A DNA stretch of 64,000 bases, taken from Talaromyces rugulosus. Taxonomy: Eukaryota > Ascomycota > Eurotiomycetes > Eurotiales > Trichocomaceae. Position numbers and translations under genes: made by a program. The notes beneath the pieces were generated by a model. The model was not told where the DNA came from. It saw only the letters and a list, made by a program, of their open reading frames with translations, and did not search any database. The stretch lies in assembly GCF_013368755.1 (NCBI RefSeq), contig NC_049564.1, forward strand, positions 1,744,001-1,808,000. Direction: 5' to 3'. This document shows positions 1-11,579 of the stretch, piece by piece; the first letter of the stretch is position 1; each line of letters begins with the position of its first letter.

Positions 1-1047
1 CAAGTCATTCAAGCCGAGATTCAAAAATACACGTCGCGTCGCATTCACCAAACCCCATTGTATTCCCAACAGACGCCATTCAAAGGAGATTTCCATCGAC
101 TAGCTCGTCGACTCTGCGGAAAGTCTGTTGGTCTAGTTTTGGGTGGAGGAGGAGCTCGCGGTATTGCTCAGGTCGGTGTGATCAAAGCGATTGAAGAGGC
201 TGGTATTCCCATCGATATCATCGGTGGCACCTCGATCGGATCTTTCATCGGTGCGTTATACGCCCGTGATGCCGACGTTGTTCCCATGTATGGTCGCGTA
301 AAGAAGTTTGCCGGCCGAATGGGCAGCATCTGGCGATTTGCACTGGATTTAACGTACCCGGCTGTGTCTTACACAACTGGACATGAATTCAACCGCGGTA
401 TCTTCAAAGCGTTTGGTGACAGTCAAATCGAAGATTTCTGGCTTGAATTCTACTGCAACACCACTAACATCAGCAAATCCCGCAACGAGTTTCATTCTTC
501 AGGCTACGTGTGGCGATATGTCCGTGCGTCGATGTCTCTGGCTGGCTTACTTCCACCGCTATGCGACGAAGGAAGTTTGCTTCTCGACGGAGGCTATGTG
601 GATAACCTAACGGTTGCACATATGAAGAGCCTCGGCGCCGACATCATCCTGGCCGTGGACGTTGGCTCTCTCGACGACAACACACCTCAAGACTATGGTG
701 ACACGCTATCTGGATTCTGGACGTTTGTCAACCGATGGAACCCATTCTCCGCGACACCCAACCCTATTACCCTCAGCGAGATCCAAGCGCGCCTCGCCTA
801 TGTTTCCTCGGTCGACAGTCTAGAACGCGCCAAGATCATGCCAGGGTGCCTATATATGCGCCCTCCAATCGACCCGTATGGAACACTTGACTTTGGCAAG
901 TTTGACGAAATCTACGAGGTTGGGTATGCCTATGGCCAGAAATTTCTAGACAAATTGAAACGTGAAGGTGCACTACCTGTGGCCGAGGAGTCCACAGAGG
1001 AGAAGAAGTTGAGACGAACAATGGCGCCTAGAAGAGCTAGTATTTGA
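1..1047 (+). CDS. nte1: Lysophospholipase NTE1, C-terminal part (5' end outside window)
   Basis: The frame is open from the first base and ends at TGA 1045-1047, so this is the last ~348 codons of a gene starting to the left. The patatin-like phospholipase core is complete. It has the glycine-rich oxyanion motif GGGGARG, the nucleophile elbow GTSIG with its Ser, and the Asp-Gly-Gly of the Ser-Asp dyad (LLDGGYVDN). The family (NTE/PNPLA6, yeast Nte1) hydrolyses phosphatidylcholine and lysophosphatidylcholine to glycerophosphocholine at the ER membrane. Full-length fungal NTE1 is about 1500 residues with an N-terminal TM segment and cyclic-nucleotide-binding domains; those would lie off the edge. 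The last ~30 residues are charged (a KK followed by an RR cluster), as in other fungal NTE1 tails. No intron is seen here. The family call is firm; the missing N-terminus cannot be judged. Confidence 0.95.
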   Translation, partial: QVIQAEIQKYTSRRIHQTPLYSQQTPFKGDFHRLARRLCGKSVGLVLGGGGARGIAQVGVIKAIEEAGIPIDIIGGTSIGSFIGALYARDADVVPMYGRVKKFAGRMGSIWRFALDLTYPAVSYTTGHEFNRGIFKAFGDSQIEDFWLEFYCNTTNISKSRNEFHSSGYVWRYVRASMSLAGLLPPLCDEGSLLLDGGYVDNLTVAHMKSLGADIILAVDVGSLDDNTPQDYGDTLSGFWTFVNRWNPFSATPNPITLSEIQARLAYVSSVDSLERAKIMPGCLYMRPPIDPYGTLDFGKFDEIYEVGYAYGQKFLDKLKREGALPVAEESTEEKKLRRTMAPRRASI

Positions 1048-1271
1048 TTGGTCTCTCTCTCTATATCACGATTATACACTGCATCCTTTAAAATACATCA
1101 CATGCATGCATATATGGCGTTTTTGTACATATTTTTATGACGATACGATATTACCCTTTTGAATTGCTATCATCAATACGTATTCTGCATTATCAATTTG
1201 TTCAATAATACACATATTAGAAGTATTGAATTGCCAATTAGTAGGCTCTAAACTCAACATCTTCAACAGTC

Positions 1272-3239
1272 CTAATAACCTAGTCCATTTCTCGCACCAA
1301 TAAAATCGACTATGTCGAAGAAGCTCTTCTTGAAATACCGCTCTTGTGTTGTTCGATCGATGACTTGCATGCCAAAAGGTGTATATGAGCCGAACTCCCA
1401 GTCTAGTATTGTCAGTAAATTTGCATTCGACAGAGAAAAACAGAGAGAGACTCACTATCCATGAAGCTCCACGCAAACGCCCCCATCACATGCACACCAT
1501 CTTCCCAGATTGACTTGAGAATCTCCGACATGTACGACAAGTAATATTGACTTCTTGGCGAGTCAAACAGCCTATCTACCAGTTCGCTTTCCAATTCACC
1601 GTTTACGGGAAACCCGAATTCGCTGACGATAACCGGCGTCTTGTACGTATTCCACAGATAGAACAGGTACGACCGCAGATACGTTGGCGTAATGTAAACA
1701 TACGACGCCGACTTGTACCCAATATCCCAGCCATACACATTCGTCCACTCCTGCGTGACGCAGTACGGGTAGAGAGAGTTGGTCGACAGGTTCTGTTTTG
1801 AGCACGCTTCAATGCCTTCCGCTGGCACCGAGACTACGGTTGCGGTATAAGGATCGATGCCAAAGAAGTCAGTTGTCTTGCCGATGTGTTTCAATTCTTG
1901 CTTGCTGAGCGGCTTTGCGCCAGGAAGCGTGTTGAGAAGCGACTCTGGGTACTGCTCGCCCAGACAGATTGGGTTGGCGAATCCGCCGAGTTGCATCGCG
2001 TTGAAGCGGTTTGCAGCATCAACGTCAGTTTGGTTGGTTGGGTTCTTGGGGACGCCAAAGTTGTCGTTGAGTTTAAACCCGACTTTGCCGGTGCCGTTTA
2101 GCACATCATGGTAGTAATGGTGGAGTTGGGCATGCGCGTGCACTACATTGTCGATCCCCGTGAAGTTGAAGGAATATAGAAGTGGCTCGTTGAAGGTCAC
2201 CCAGAACGGGACCCGGTCAGCAAAGTGCGTGAAAAGGATTTTTCCATAGTTGACAAAGGAGTCAACAAATTCCGGGTGCCAGTATCCGCCATTATTGTAA
2301 CCAATGTCAGGAACGGCCGTGATATTAGCGTCTTTCAGAAAATAGAGCGGAGAGTCGAAATGGATCATGGTCACCACCGGTAGCATGCCAACTTCTAGAA
2401 CGTAATTGATAAGATCATCGTAGTGCTTCAGACCCTGTTCGTTGATGGGGCTGCCGGGCACAGTAAACGGCAGAATGCGAGACCATGGGATGGAGAAACT
2501 GTAGTACTTCACCCCAATGGACGCCAAGCGCTGGATATCCTGTTTAAACAGATAGTAGTTCTCATTGGTGACATAATCCTTTGGCTCGTCACTCTGGATT
2601 GTCTTCTCCAGAAGGGTGGGACCGCGTCCTTCCAGCCCAATTGCACCTTCGATCTGCGCTGCTGAACCGGCAACGCCAAAGGCAAAGTCCTCGGGGAATT
2701 CATAGCAGTCAGTAGGACCAAAGAAGTCCCGTGGGGGAAGAACCAGTTGACTCGAAGGGATCGGAATCGGGCTAACAGTCGTGGTATACATCCCTACCGT
2801 AGTATAATTGACGAGACTCGCCTGCAGCCACTGCGAAGACCAGGCGGCTTGTCCGTATTTGTCAGATGTGTCTGTCGCCGAGATAGCGGTCTGGCCGGGT
2901 AGCCAGCTGCCCCATGTTGTAGTTGACAACTTGGTGTTTAGCTTCTTAACAGCCTCGTGGTACCCCGGGCCAAAAGTAGCGGTGGAAGTAGGAGACGGTA
3001 CCGAAATAGCATATCTTTAATTCCGTCAGTTTCAATGTTTCTCTAAGAAGATGACATCAACAGTACCTGACAGTTTCATTCAGCGTATAAGAAAACGGCT
3101 GGAAGCGATACGATGGAGTCGCAGTCGCGGGGGGCTGGGTGCATTGAGGCCGAGTCTCATAACCAGTGGTGGTAAAATAAAGCTCCTGAGCCTGCACAGC
3201 AGCAGCAGCAATAGCTACCAACCCCACAGCAGTCTTCAT
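1272..3239 (-). CDS. Secreted glycoside hydrolase family 1 beta-glycosidase
   Basis: Three exons fit in phase: 3067-3239, 1456-3014 and 1272-1402, giving 620 residues. Introns are 52 and 53 nt with GT..AG ends. The N-terminus is a clear signal peptide (MKTAVGLVAIAAAAVQA). A Ser/Thr/Pro-rich stretch of about 100 residues precedes the catalytic TIM barrel. The GH1 acid/base motif TFNEP lies near residue 330 and the nucleophile Glu in VIVSEFGF near residue 520. The phrase YYSFSIPWSRILP is typical of GH1. The last exon supplies the conserved end (MDNWEFG..FKKSFFDIVDFIGARNG), which confirms the second splice. Retaining beta-glucosidase or related beta-glycosidase activity outside the cell is expected; the exact substrate is not shown. 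Transcription diverges from MED17. A TATA-like box (ACTATAAAAAG on the minus strand, 3316-3326) sits about 80 bp before the ATG. Confidence 0.94.
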
Positions 3240-3853
3240 TTTCCATACAATTGTTCCGACGGCGAGGATAGACTCATAAAAAAGCTATGGCGAAGATCCA
3301 TACCGGATCTATTGGCTTTTTATAGTTTTTTTTAAATCTGCACGTCAACGTCACTACTCCCTGCAGAGTTCTGTGCACAACGCTTTGGTAAATTAGTCTT
3401 CTGCACAGAAATTAGTTAAACCGGTCAGGTCCTTCTTGTTTGGGATGTAAACGTGTAGATCGGCACTTTTGCTTGCCTTTGTTTTGACGGTGTAATCTTC
3501 TAGTCATCTTAGGGCAAGTTCTCCGCACGCCACTGAGAACAATGGCAAGTCATCGGCAAATGAAACGGATCCGTAAATTCTCCCCGAACAGGCACCATCA
3601 GCCAGGGCCCGCGAGATCGGGGGGGACAAGTACGTACTTACTACGAGTCAAGGAGAGAAAGCCGAGTCGGAAATTCCGACTGCGGCAATTCCCGATTGTG
3701 GAGAACGCGGGGAGACATGTGGGCCAAATTCCCATCTCGGCTTATCACGTGATAATGTTTCTTGGCACGATCAGACATGCCGGAGCTAACTGCTAACGAT
3801 AGCAGATCACTTGCGATCTCCAAGCTCCAACGGAAAAAAAAAACAACACAGCC
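3240..3853. promoter_or_regulatory. Divergent intergenic region, GH1 gene / MED17
   Basis: A 614-bp region carries the 5' flanks of both divergent genes. On the minus strand it holds a TATA-like box at 3316-3326. Short A runs lie just before the MED17 ATG (3833-3843). No further gene is seen. Confidence 0.6.
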
Positions 3854-6033
3854 ATGGAGCAGGGCAGCTCGCTCACGCTGCCGCTCAGGCCACAGGTAGA
3901 CAAGAGCGCCAAAAAAGACAGTCTACCCATCCGCATCGCTCAGATCAATGCCCAGCGAGGCTCGTTCCGCAACATCACCGAACAAAGCCTCCAAGATGAG
4001 ATCGAAGAACTGAAAGAAAAGCGCAAGGGTGCTGGGGCTGCCGGAGGAGAAGAGGAGGAGGAGGAGAAAGACGGCGAGGAAAAGGTTGCAGAGTTGGATG
4101 ACACTGAACGTCATGAGTTGTTGTACAAGCGACGAGCAGAGATTGCCCAGTTTGCTGCGTAAGTAATGCTTCTTTATCTACATCTGAAGCCGAAGCTAAT
4201 TGATTTAAAAAAATAGTCAAGCCCACATGGAAGTGCAATTTGCGTTAGATTTTGTGTCGCTTCTTCTGTCCAAATACGCGCCTCGTCAAGCTGAGCAGAC
4301 TATATCGCCGTATCTCAAACAAAACGTCCCCACCGGTTCCTTGAATGTCGATGTCGTGAGGGCGCCTCAGAAGCCCGAGTCTGCCAAGCGGGATGCACAA
4401 ACGGTTGCGCGCGGGTGGAAACTGGAAAGCTACAGTTCTGCAGCCAACAAGCTTCTCAAAGCTGGCTCGCGCCTCGAAAACGAAGTCAACGCAGAAACCA
4501 AGTACTGGGACCAGGTGCTATCGATCAAAGAAAAAGGTTGGAAAGTGTGCAGGCTACCGCGAGAAAGACAAGCCTTGGGTGTGCAATATGGATTTTTAGA
4601 AGGTTTGTTCATGACTTCTGTATTATACTGCGTGCGCCTATGGCTAATGACAATTAGCTACCCCTGTGTTCCGTGACCGAGGCCTAGCATCGTTACGACG
4701 TGCGGATGACGGCACACTGATATTAGACAAAGGGCTGGTTCCGTCAAGACCGAAAGCAGTGCGTGTGCGAGTGAGGAGAGAAGGGAAAATCACCGGCAGT
4801 TCGGGCTTGTCGCAGTTTGTTGCTGCTGCTGCTGCGGACGACTCGGTCGAGAAAACGATCCTTCAAGCTCGCGACACTCTGTTTGAGGAAGAGCTATTCC
4901 ATGAACTCAACCGCGAAGCACGATCTCTTGCTAGCTCGGGCGTGACAGCGCATCGCCACTTGATCGAATTTGCATATGACGACGGCCACCAAATCATCCT
5001 GGACCTGGTAGACCCAGAGGACATGCCGAGCGAAGCAGAAACAACTGAACCCGATCCACAGTGCGGCGTAATCGCTGAAGCAACAGCTCATGCTCTACGA
5101 ATTCTTCTATCATATGCTCATCGACAGAATCTTCGACGTCGAAGCCAATTCCCTCCACCGCTCACCAATCACAAGCGGCCTACACCACAATACCAACTCC
5201 TGCGACCCATTCTGTCTTATCTCCAACACAACTCGCACCTTCGCTCCCTCCAGGCATTTATGAACGATACATACAACGTCTTAAAGGCCGCCGGTCTTTC
5301 TTCCGAATACACCAGCTCGCTATTCTCAACCCTAAACTCCAGCCTAAAACCCGACGACCTATCAACCGTAGAAAGGCTGGTCAGCCAGTTCCTCGAACCC
5401 CTCGAGTCCCGATTTTCGGGAACAATGGCAAACCCAACCAGCACATTCAACATCCGAATGCACACCAGCCTGCCCGACCCCAGCCGTCTCACCGCCATCG
5501 GAACCGAATATGAACTCTCCATCCGTCTTCCCAACTTCCCGAACGCACAACCGCCCTCGCGCATTGGACTGAAAAATGAGGTTGAATCATTCCTCCTGCA
5601 TCTCCTCACCCTCGACCTAACCACCTACTTCACATCAACCTCGTCCCAAATCGCAGCCGAGCAGGCTAGCAGTTCCTCCGTCGATTCTTCCTCGCTTTTA
5701 GCATGGGAATCACCATTCCCGCACTACGGTGAACTCATAGGCTCCAAGCCAGACGGCAACATTGCCAAACAGATATGGATCGAGATCACACGAGACGAGC
5801 TAAGTTTACGCATGGTTTCACAGAAGGAAGAAACACGCGACGATGATGATGATGCCTCTGACACCGAGACTGGATTTGATCTCGTTGACGGAGAGGGCGG
5901 ATTCAAGTATACTCAACCACCGAAAAGGCTGGCTCGTGGGAAGTTGATTCACGTTTGGAAACGCGATCGTAGTGAAGAATCGGAGCAGAAGACGCTGAGG
6001 GAAGTCATCGGCGAGCTTTCGAAATATGAATGA
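3854..6033 (+). CDS. med17: Mediator complex subunit 17 (Srb4)
   Basis: Three exons, 3854-4158, 4217-4602 and 4658-6033, join in phase to 688 residues, the usual length for fungal MED17. Introns are 58 and 55 nt (GTAAGT..TAG and GTTTGT..TAG). The protein begins MEQGSSLTLPLRP. It then has a charged, Glu-rich region (about residues 45-90, an E-run after AGGEEE), the conserved block around FALDFVSLLLSKYAP and a basic block near the third exon start (VFRDRGLASLRRADDGTLIL). A late acidic segment (DDDDDASDTETGFDLVDGE) lies near the C-terminus. MED17 is the scaffold of the Mediator head module and contacts RNA polymerase II in the nucleus; it is essential in yeast. The call rests on recognised block order and length. 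Confidence 0.92.
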
Positions 6034-6255
6034 TATACGATAAACAACAGTATTTGAGAACATTTGAGAACATTGAAATAAACGCATTTATAAGTTACCA
6101 CCTATTCAATACAGGTCAATTTACTTACATCAACCGATGAATTGCTAGATTGGTTTTCATGCATGAGATTATAAATACCGAAAGGCTGTCTCAAATATCA
6201 TGTCGCCGCTTTTCTCCGTAAATAAGAGATGAAAATTAAAAGGTCGTATCTGTAC

Positions 6256-8043
6256 CTATAGGCCTTGCTTCGGGGCCCACTGCTCCTCGAGGGTCAATAG
6301 CTCGTCAAGCAGTTGTACTGTCTCGCCTGGACTCGCAATCCACGCTGTCGTGCAAGCAGTTCGTGCCTACACAAAAAGTAAGTATCAAAGACGAAGTCCA
6401 GGGTGTTCAAAAGTCATACCTTAAAGTCATTCGCTCCTGCTGATAAGAACTGGTCGCCCACATGTAGAGTCATGGAGCGATCAATCTCCCCAAAGTAATG
6501 CTGGCAAGCCCGCACGCCCCATGACTTATCACCAATATCTACAAAGATATCATTTCCACCTATCGCGAAAGATCACTAATTAGAAAAACCCGTTCAAGTG
6601 TAAAAGCGTGTGCAATGTGTCAAGAGTTGAGATAAACATACCGTTGAAGGCGCAAAAAGGCAACCGATTCCCAACCTCACTACGCTCAAGTATGCTTTGC
6701 ACAATCAAGACAGTTTCCTCGAGCTGTTCACGATGCATTTTGTGTCCATTAAGGGGGTATATCCCTACGGCTCTTTCCTTGCGGAGCACCGCGGCAGGAA
6801 GACTCAAAGCACTAACGCATTCACGCAGCGATGCTTCAGCAATGTCAAGAAGTGCTGTGACATCCTCCTCCGTCCATGTGCGCATCTCGTCTAGAAGCCA
6901 TTCCGAGCGACGCACATAGGTCAGCAAGTCTGGTGAAGATTGGTCATAGCGGAAGAGGAAATTGCTTTCGCCACCCAGGACAACAAGGCCGCTCTTTTGC
7001 TCGGCTGTCAGTGTTTTGTGCGCGCTAATCGCATCAAGAAGGCCCTTAAGACGGGCATAATATTTGGAAGCTTCGGTATAGCCGGCCGCCGTGACAATTC
7101 CAACTTTCTTGCCTTGTTCCAGCAACCGCAGGAGCCGTGGTAGAACGGGGTTGTCTTCTACTAGGCAGCAACCATCATCATAGAGGGTCACATCACCGTC
7201 GAATGTAACAAGTTTAATTTGACTTCCCCGAACCAGGCCCATGAGTTGGGCCGTGTTGAGAATTAGGCGAATGTCATTGAAAGACGGCGCTACAAAGCGG
7301 CGGCGACTGATATGGCGCCGTTGGTCCTGAAAAATAAAGGCATCTTCCAGTAGAAGAGAGGTAAAGAATGGGCCGACTGTTGGGACGAGGAGCTTCAACT
7401 TGGACTGTCCAAGCCGGCCTGATTTTTGGTGTTCGACTAGATAGACATGAATATACGCCGTTCTTCTGATTTGCTTCCTCCATAACTCTCTGTGGAGACT
7501 TACTGTGATCATTTATCATGACCTCCACGTCTCGTAGGATTTCCGCATAGCGTCGATAGGTGGCCGTAGCCACAGCAGCCAATCTGTCGCTCTCTTCATG
7601 ATAAATTGCTGTTGGTTGCGAATGGAGGACGAATGGCACGGCGAGAAGACCCTGTAGGCTGATAAATTACCATCCAGGAAAACTGAAGAAGTTTTTCAGG
7701 CAGAAAAATATCTTGCATGGTATATCTCTAGGCGGCAATATAATCATTTAAGGCTCTCACTAACATACCTTAATCCATTCGATCTAGCGGCAGAGGGTTT
7801 AGTATACAAAACAAAACAAAAATTAGGTGCAGTAGCTCAGCGGGATGTTCATTACCAATTGGTCCCGGCGATGGGTCTAGACAACATGGAAGCGCACTTA
7901 GAGTCAGAGGCGCGTTGATGTCATTGATAGCGGTCTGGTTAGACTAACCTTGAGAGCGTCTGGGGCAGAAGATTAGAGAAGACAATCGCAGGCTAAGTAT
8001 TGATAGGGAGTAGCGTACACTCAACACGGTATCGCGTAGTCAT
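6256..8043 (-). CDS. isn1: IMP-specific 5'-nucleotidase ISN1
   Basis: Eight exons rebuilt by splice consensus and phase: 8019-8043, 7949-7959, 7856-7876, 7769-7783, 7504-7651, 6642-7418, 6420-6559 and 6256-6366, giving 415 residues. The first four encode MTTRYRVE-Y-ALK, THRRDQL and IEWIK, which then run into GLLAVPFVLH, the conserved ISN1 N-terminus. The HAD-like catalytic centre is LVTFDGDVTLYDDG (nucleophile Asp plus second Asp). Conserved blocks include EDAFIFQDQRR and the late GGNDIFVDIGDKSWG. ISN1 hydrolyses IMP to inosine in the cytosol in purine and NAD-linked nucleotide salvage. Exons of 11, 21 and 15 nt are very small, and a plain ORF view misses the true start. The Gln-Leu at the exon 3 end is Gln-Phe in relatives I recall. 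Convergent with MED17. Confidence 0.92.
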
Positions 8044-8952
8044 TTTTAAATTGATGCCTGGGATAGTAGAAGCGTCGGAGTAAATTGTCTGCACGGGAGC
8101 TCCGAGATATACGATATTCAGTAGGCAACGAGTAATCAAAGCATGTAACCTCAATTAGCGAGTAATAATGCAGTAATTATCGAAAACTGCCCGGTGGTCC
8201 TGTTGATGGAGTGTGTTATAATCGATTGAAGGAAAATAATCGCGCGGAACAAGCTATCTCGAGCGTGCGTGCGGGGACATGTCAATCCGGCCTAGTTCCA
8301 GAGCAAGAATAATGATGAGTCACACCCCCATTTGGATATTTGTTTCTTTCAAGAAACCAGAGCGACCAAAGTAAAAGTACCGGTGAGTCACTATTAATCA
8401 CTGGTCACCGTCAGCAGGACGTCGCAGTTTCAGCCTCAGGCTTACCATTGTCACTAATCAGCTAGGCTTAAGTAACAAAGTTAGTTGCATAGGTATGCGC
8501 GGGGCTGAAGGAGAGGGAGAGCATAAAGATCCACCGAGACCATGCGATACTTAGCATTGGCCTGTGGAATTCCTTAGGCAGCCTCGATTTGTAATAATTT
8601 CAAGCCAGCGTACTAACTAGTTAGAGGCGGAGTTCGTATTGGTGATTTTCTAGTCCGATGGGTCGATCTATTGAGCAGCCGGAGTAGCATGAGTCTTCAA
8701 AAAACCAATTTTAATTTGATATCAGCTAAATGGCTCAGATGAATCAAAGTCGTCGGGTGTAGAGAGGAAGGAGGACGAGATGAGGATAAATAGGCCGGGC
8801 TGCTCCTTCCTTCCTTTCTTGTCTATGCAACTTCTTCTTCTCTTCCTCACTACACCTCACACCACCTGTCTTTGTATGGGTTTTGGATACTTTACACCAA
8901 CCTGATCTTTTCTGCAAGCATCGATCCGACAGCAAACTTTCCACCTGCTGTT
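8044..8952. promoter_or_regulatory. Divergent 5' region, ISN1 / unknown TM protein
   Basis: About 0.9 kb with no credible coding frame. The last ~130 bp before the right-hand gene are pyrimidine-rich (CTTCCTTCC..CTTCTTCTTCTC), like a fungal leader. They contain a 26-codon upstream frame starting at ATG 8825 (MQLLLLFLTT..) and ending at TGA 8903-8905. Confidence 0.45.
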
Positions 8953-9792
8953 ATGACCTTATTGATACGTCCAGGGTTCTTCGAGAAATTCCACTTTAGA
9001 GAAGCCGACGCCGTGATGTCTCATCTACAAGCAGAAAAGTCCTACGACCAGCTAGACGATGCTTCGTCTTGGAGGGAGAACGCCTCGCCGCATCACACAG
9101 ACGGATCTCTCCTTCTACCGTCAAAGGATGGCTTAGAGCCTGGGTTTGCACCAGTTCAGTCGTTGTCTCGCGGCCTACAAGTCCCATCAAGGTCGTACCG
9201 GTTGACCTCCGGTTTCGAATACCCTGCCGCCCTCTCCAACTACGACGTGTCGGAAGAAGACTGGACAAAATTTACTGGAGAGATCACGGAAGAGGCCAAG
9301 ATGTCCTCGCAACAATGGAGAACGGTCATTGGCACTGGTATAGGCACAATGGCTATCGGTGGTATTATGATAGGCTTCTTTGGTGCTATTCCTGCTGTGA
9401 TAGCAGCTCGAAGGAAGCGAGCACACCACGAAACCCGAAACCTTGCAGCTGCAATTTCTCCGGACAGCAACTCTTCTCTTTCACACAAGCTCAGCAACTG
9501 GAACGAGGACTTTTTCAAGCCTCGCGGCATTGTCATTCGGGTCGATATGCCGTATGACACGGACAGTCTTGAGGAGATGGACGTCAGCTCGCCAACTTCA
9601 TCTCGGGAAGGCTCTGTTGTCTCGTCTCCCAGTGATAGCAAACTACAAAAGACCAACAGGTCTGCGAGAGACAAGGCTCGGAGTCGTGGGCGCATTGTAG
9701 TCATCCCCCTGCACCAGAGTACGCCGTCAGTGATGAGTCAGGCAACTACCCTTGCTGAGGAGAACACTACTGTACATGCTGTGTATGAGTGA
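8953..9792 (+). CDS. Hypothetical single-TM protein with glycine-zipper-like segment
   Basis: I do not recognise a family. The frame is open from 8872 but begins with TTG codons; the first in-frame ATG is 8953 (MTLLIRPGFFEKFHF), giving 279 residues. A later ATG at 9016 (MSHLQAEKSYDQ) is also possible. One strongly hydrophobic, Gly-rich segment (TVIGTGIGTMAIGGIMIGFF) lies near residues 125-150 and is followed by basic ARRKRAHHETR. This suggests a single membrane span with a cytosolic, Ser-rich and basic C-terminal half (SSPTSSREGSVVSSPSDS, then RSARDKARSRGR). A membrane adaptor or organelle membrane protein is possible but unproven. No signal peptide is evident from either start. An upstream ORF lies in the leader. 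Confidence 0.6.
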   Translation: MTLLIRPGFFEKFHFREADAVMSHLQAEKSYDQLDDASSWRENASPHHTDGSLLLPSKDGLEPGFAPVQSLSRGLQVPSRSYRLTSGFEYPAALSNYDVSEEDWTKFTGEITEEAKMSSQQWRTVIGTGIGTMAIGGIMIGFFGAIPAVIAARRKRAHHETRNLAAAISPDSNSSLSHKLSNWNEDFFKPRGIVIRVDMPYDTDSLEEMDVSSPTSSREGSVVSSPSDSKLQKTNRSARDKARSRGRIVVIPLHQSTPSVMSQATTLAEENTTVHAVYE

Positions 9793-10173
9793 CCCTCCAA
9801 TATGCATTTTTTCGACTTTGGCGATTCTTTTGATGGAACTTCATTAGCGTTATCACCGCAAATACTAATAGCGATGTGGATATGACCGATTGCACGGGCG
9901 TTCTTTTGGATGCATTTCCTACTTGGAGAGAACATACTATCTTATGACCTTATCTTAATCCTGTTTCTTTCAGATATTTTACCACTGAAGATGCATGTTA
10001 CTTGTTTTTACTCGATAATAATCAGTTATACTTCTCCATCATAATGCATGCATCTTGAGAAAATTATAGATTCCCTCAAGTGATCAATTTGATAATGTCA
10101 CGTTATAATTCAACTTCATTCATTCATTAACCCCCCCTAAATCCGAACAGTAGATCCGAGATAAAAACTATGT
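9793..10173. other. Convergent 3' intergenic region
   Basis: AT-rich, 381 bp between two converging genes, presumably 3' UTRs. Nothing else is seen. Confidence 0.5.
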
Positions 10174-11113
10174 TTAACGAGACGTATATCCACCATTCGC
10201 AAAAATAGTTTGTCCTGTAATCCAGCGTCCCTCGGTACACAAGAAGCGCACCAGCGGCGCAATATCAGTAGTCTCGGTAAGGCGATTCCCCATTCCATTA
10301 GACTTGTGGAACTCGACAGCCTCGGGCGATTCCTGGGGGTAGAAGAATGCTATTATTTTTTTGTTAGTTACTATTAAATGTAGAGGTTATTGACAAAAGA
10401 CTCACGAGTATCCATAGGACCCGGCGCGACTGCATTCACGCTGATTCTTCGCGATTGAAGCTCTTTGCTGACACCCCTAGATTCAGAGTTAGACATTTGA
10501 TGTGTGGGTTTTAAGAGCAGAGTGCGTACTTGGTAAAGTGCTCAACAGGGGCCTTGCTTCCTGCGTAAGAAGTATAGAAACCAGTAAAGGCGGCCAATAG
10601 CGCCGTCACAATGGTGATGATTTTGCCTTCTTCGCTGACATGCGCGGCGGCTTCTTTGAGGATGAAGAATGCAGCTTTAGAGTTGATTCTACAAACAATT
10701 AGCTAGTCATCCTTTCCTAGCAAGATGATAGTAAAAAGAGAAGAAAAAAAGAAAACTCACGCAAACATATCATCATACTCCTTCTCACTAATCTCCGTAA
10801 TCGGCTTCTTGAGCACTTTCCCAATCGTATTAATCACAATATCCAGCTGCCCAAACTCCTTGACAACATTTTGGAAAAGTGCGTGCACGGCATCGGCAGT
10901 GGTGAGGTCTGCCTGATAAAAAACGGCTTTGAGTCCAGGATAGCTCTTCTTGAATTCGGCCTCGAGCTTCGTCGCATCCGTCTTGGTCGATGCCGAATTG
11001 TAATGGATGGCCAGATTGGATAGCCCGGAGCCGGCCAGTTCGCGCGCAATGTCAGCGCCGAGGTTCTTTGCGCCGCCGGTGACGAGGGCGGTTTTGCCTG
11101 CGAGAGGGGCCAT
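10174..11113 (-). CDS. Short-chain dehydrogenase/reductase (FabG-like)
   Basis: Four exons in phase: 10761-11113, 10530-10688, 10406-10476 and 10174-10349, for 252 residues, a classical SDR length. It begins MAPLAGKTALVTGGAKNLGADIA, a Rossmann nucleotide-binding loop in which the middle Gly of TGxxxGxG is replaced by Asn. The NNAG position reads DIVINTIGK. The active site has Tyr and Lys as SYAGSK, with Thr in the region of the usual catalytic Ser (TIVTALLAAF). The substrate loop VAPGPMDTPFFYP and the C-terminal TGQTIFANGG are typical of FabG-like oxidoreductases. It probably reduces a carbonyl or oxidises an alcohol with NAD(P)H in the cytosol; the substrate is not inferable. Introns are 72, 53 and 56 nt. 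Confidence 0.92.
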
Positions 11114-11579
11114 GGTGGTTTATTGAGATTTTGTGAAGCTTGTATGTGTCGATTGTTGTTGATTGTTGTCAATTAAGGTGGTGGAATGGATATTCAGCGG
11201 AGAGGACGACCCCATTTATACCTTGCGTGGATGCATCTGTTCCTCTCCCAATGGTGTCATATGTTCCGCAAACAGGGTCGCCATGTTTGTGTGTATGTAT
11301 GCAGCAGCCAATCACGCGGCCGAGGATGTGTTTTCCCACATCGAACCACCGATCTATGATGTATAAAAGTGGACCAGATGTGCAGTCTTATTGGCCTGCT
11401 GCAAAGAATCGGCGATCAGTTGCATTGGCTGGCTGAAGGCGAGATCTATCGTCTCGGCGATGGCCGGATCAATTGATACTGTTCTACTTTTCGTCTGAAC
11501 CCATTTATCACATGGATCGGATATACCTATATACACTTGAACTATATATGCATGTATATATACTTCGCTATTTCTAGCA
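11114..11579. promoter_or_regulatory. Upstream region of the SDR gene
   Basis: 466 bp between the SDR start and the 3' end of the next minus-strand gene. TATA-like and TATAT-rich stretches are present at 11523-11560. No gene is seen. Confidence 0.4.

Noticed and set aside
7826..7880. tRNA-like GGTGCAGTAGCTCAGCGGGA pattern
   Set aside because: No acceptor stem or T-arm pairing could be made, and the sequence is an ISN1 intron plus a small exon.
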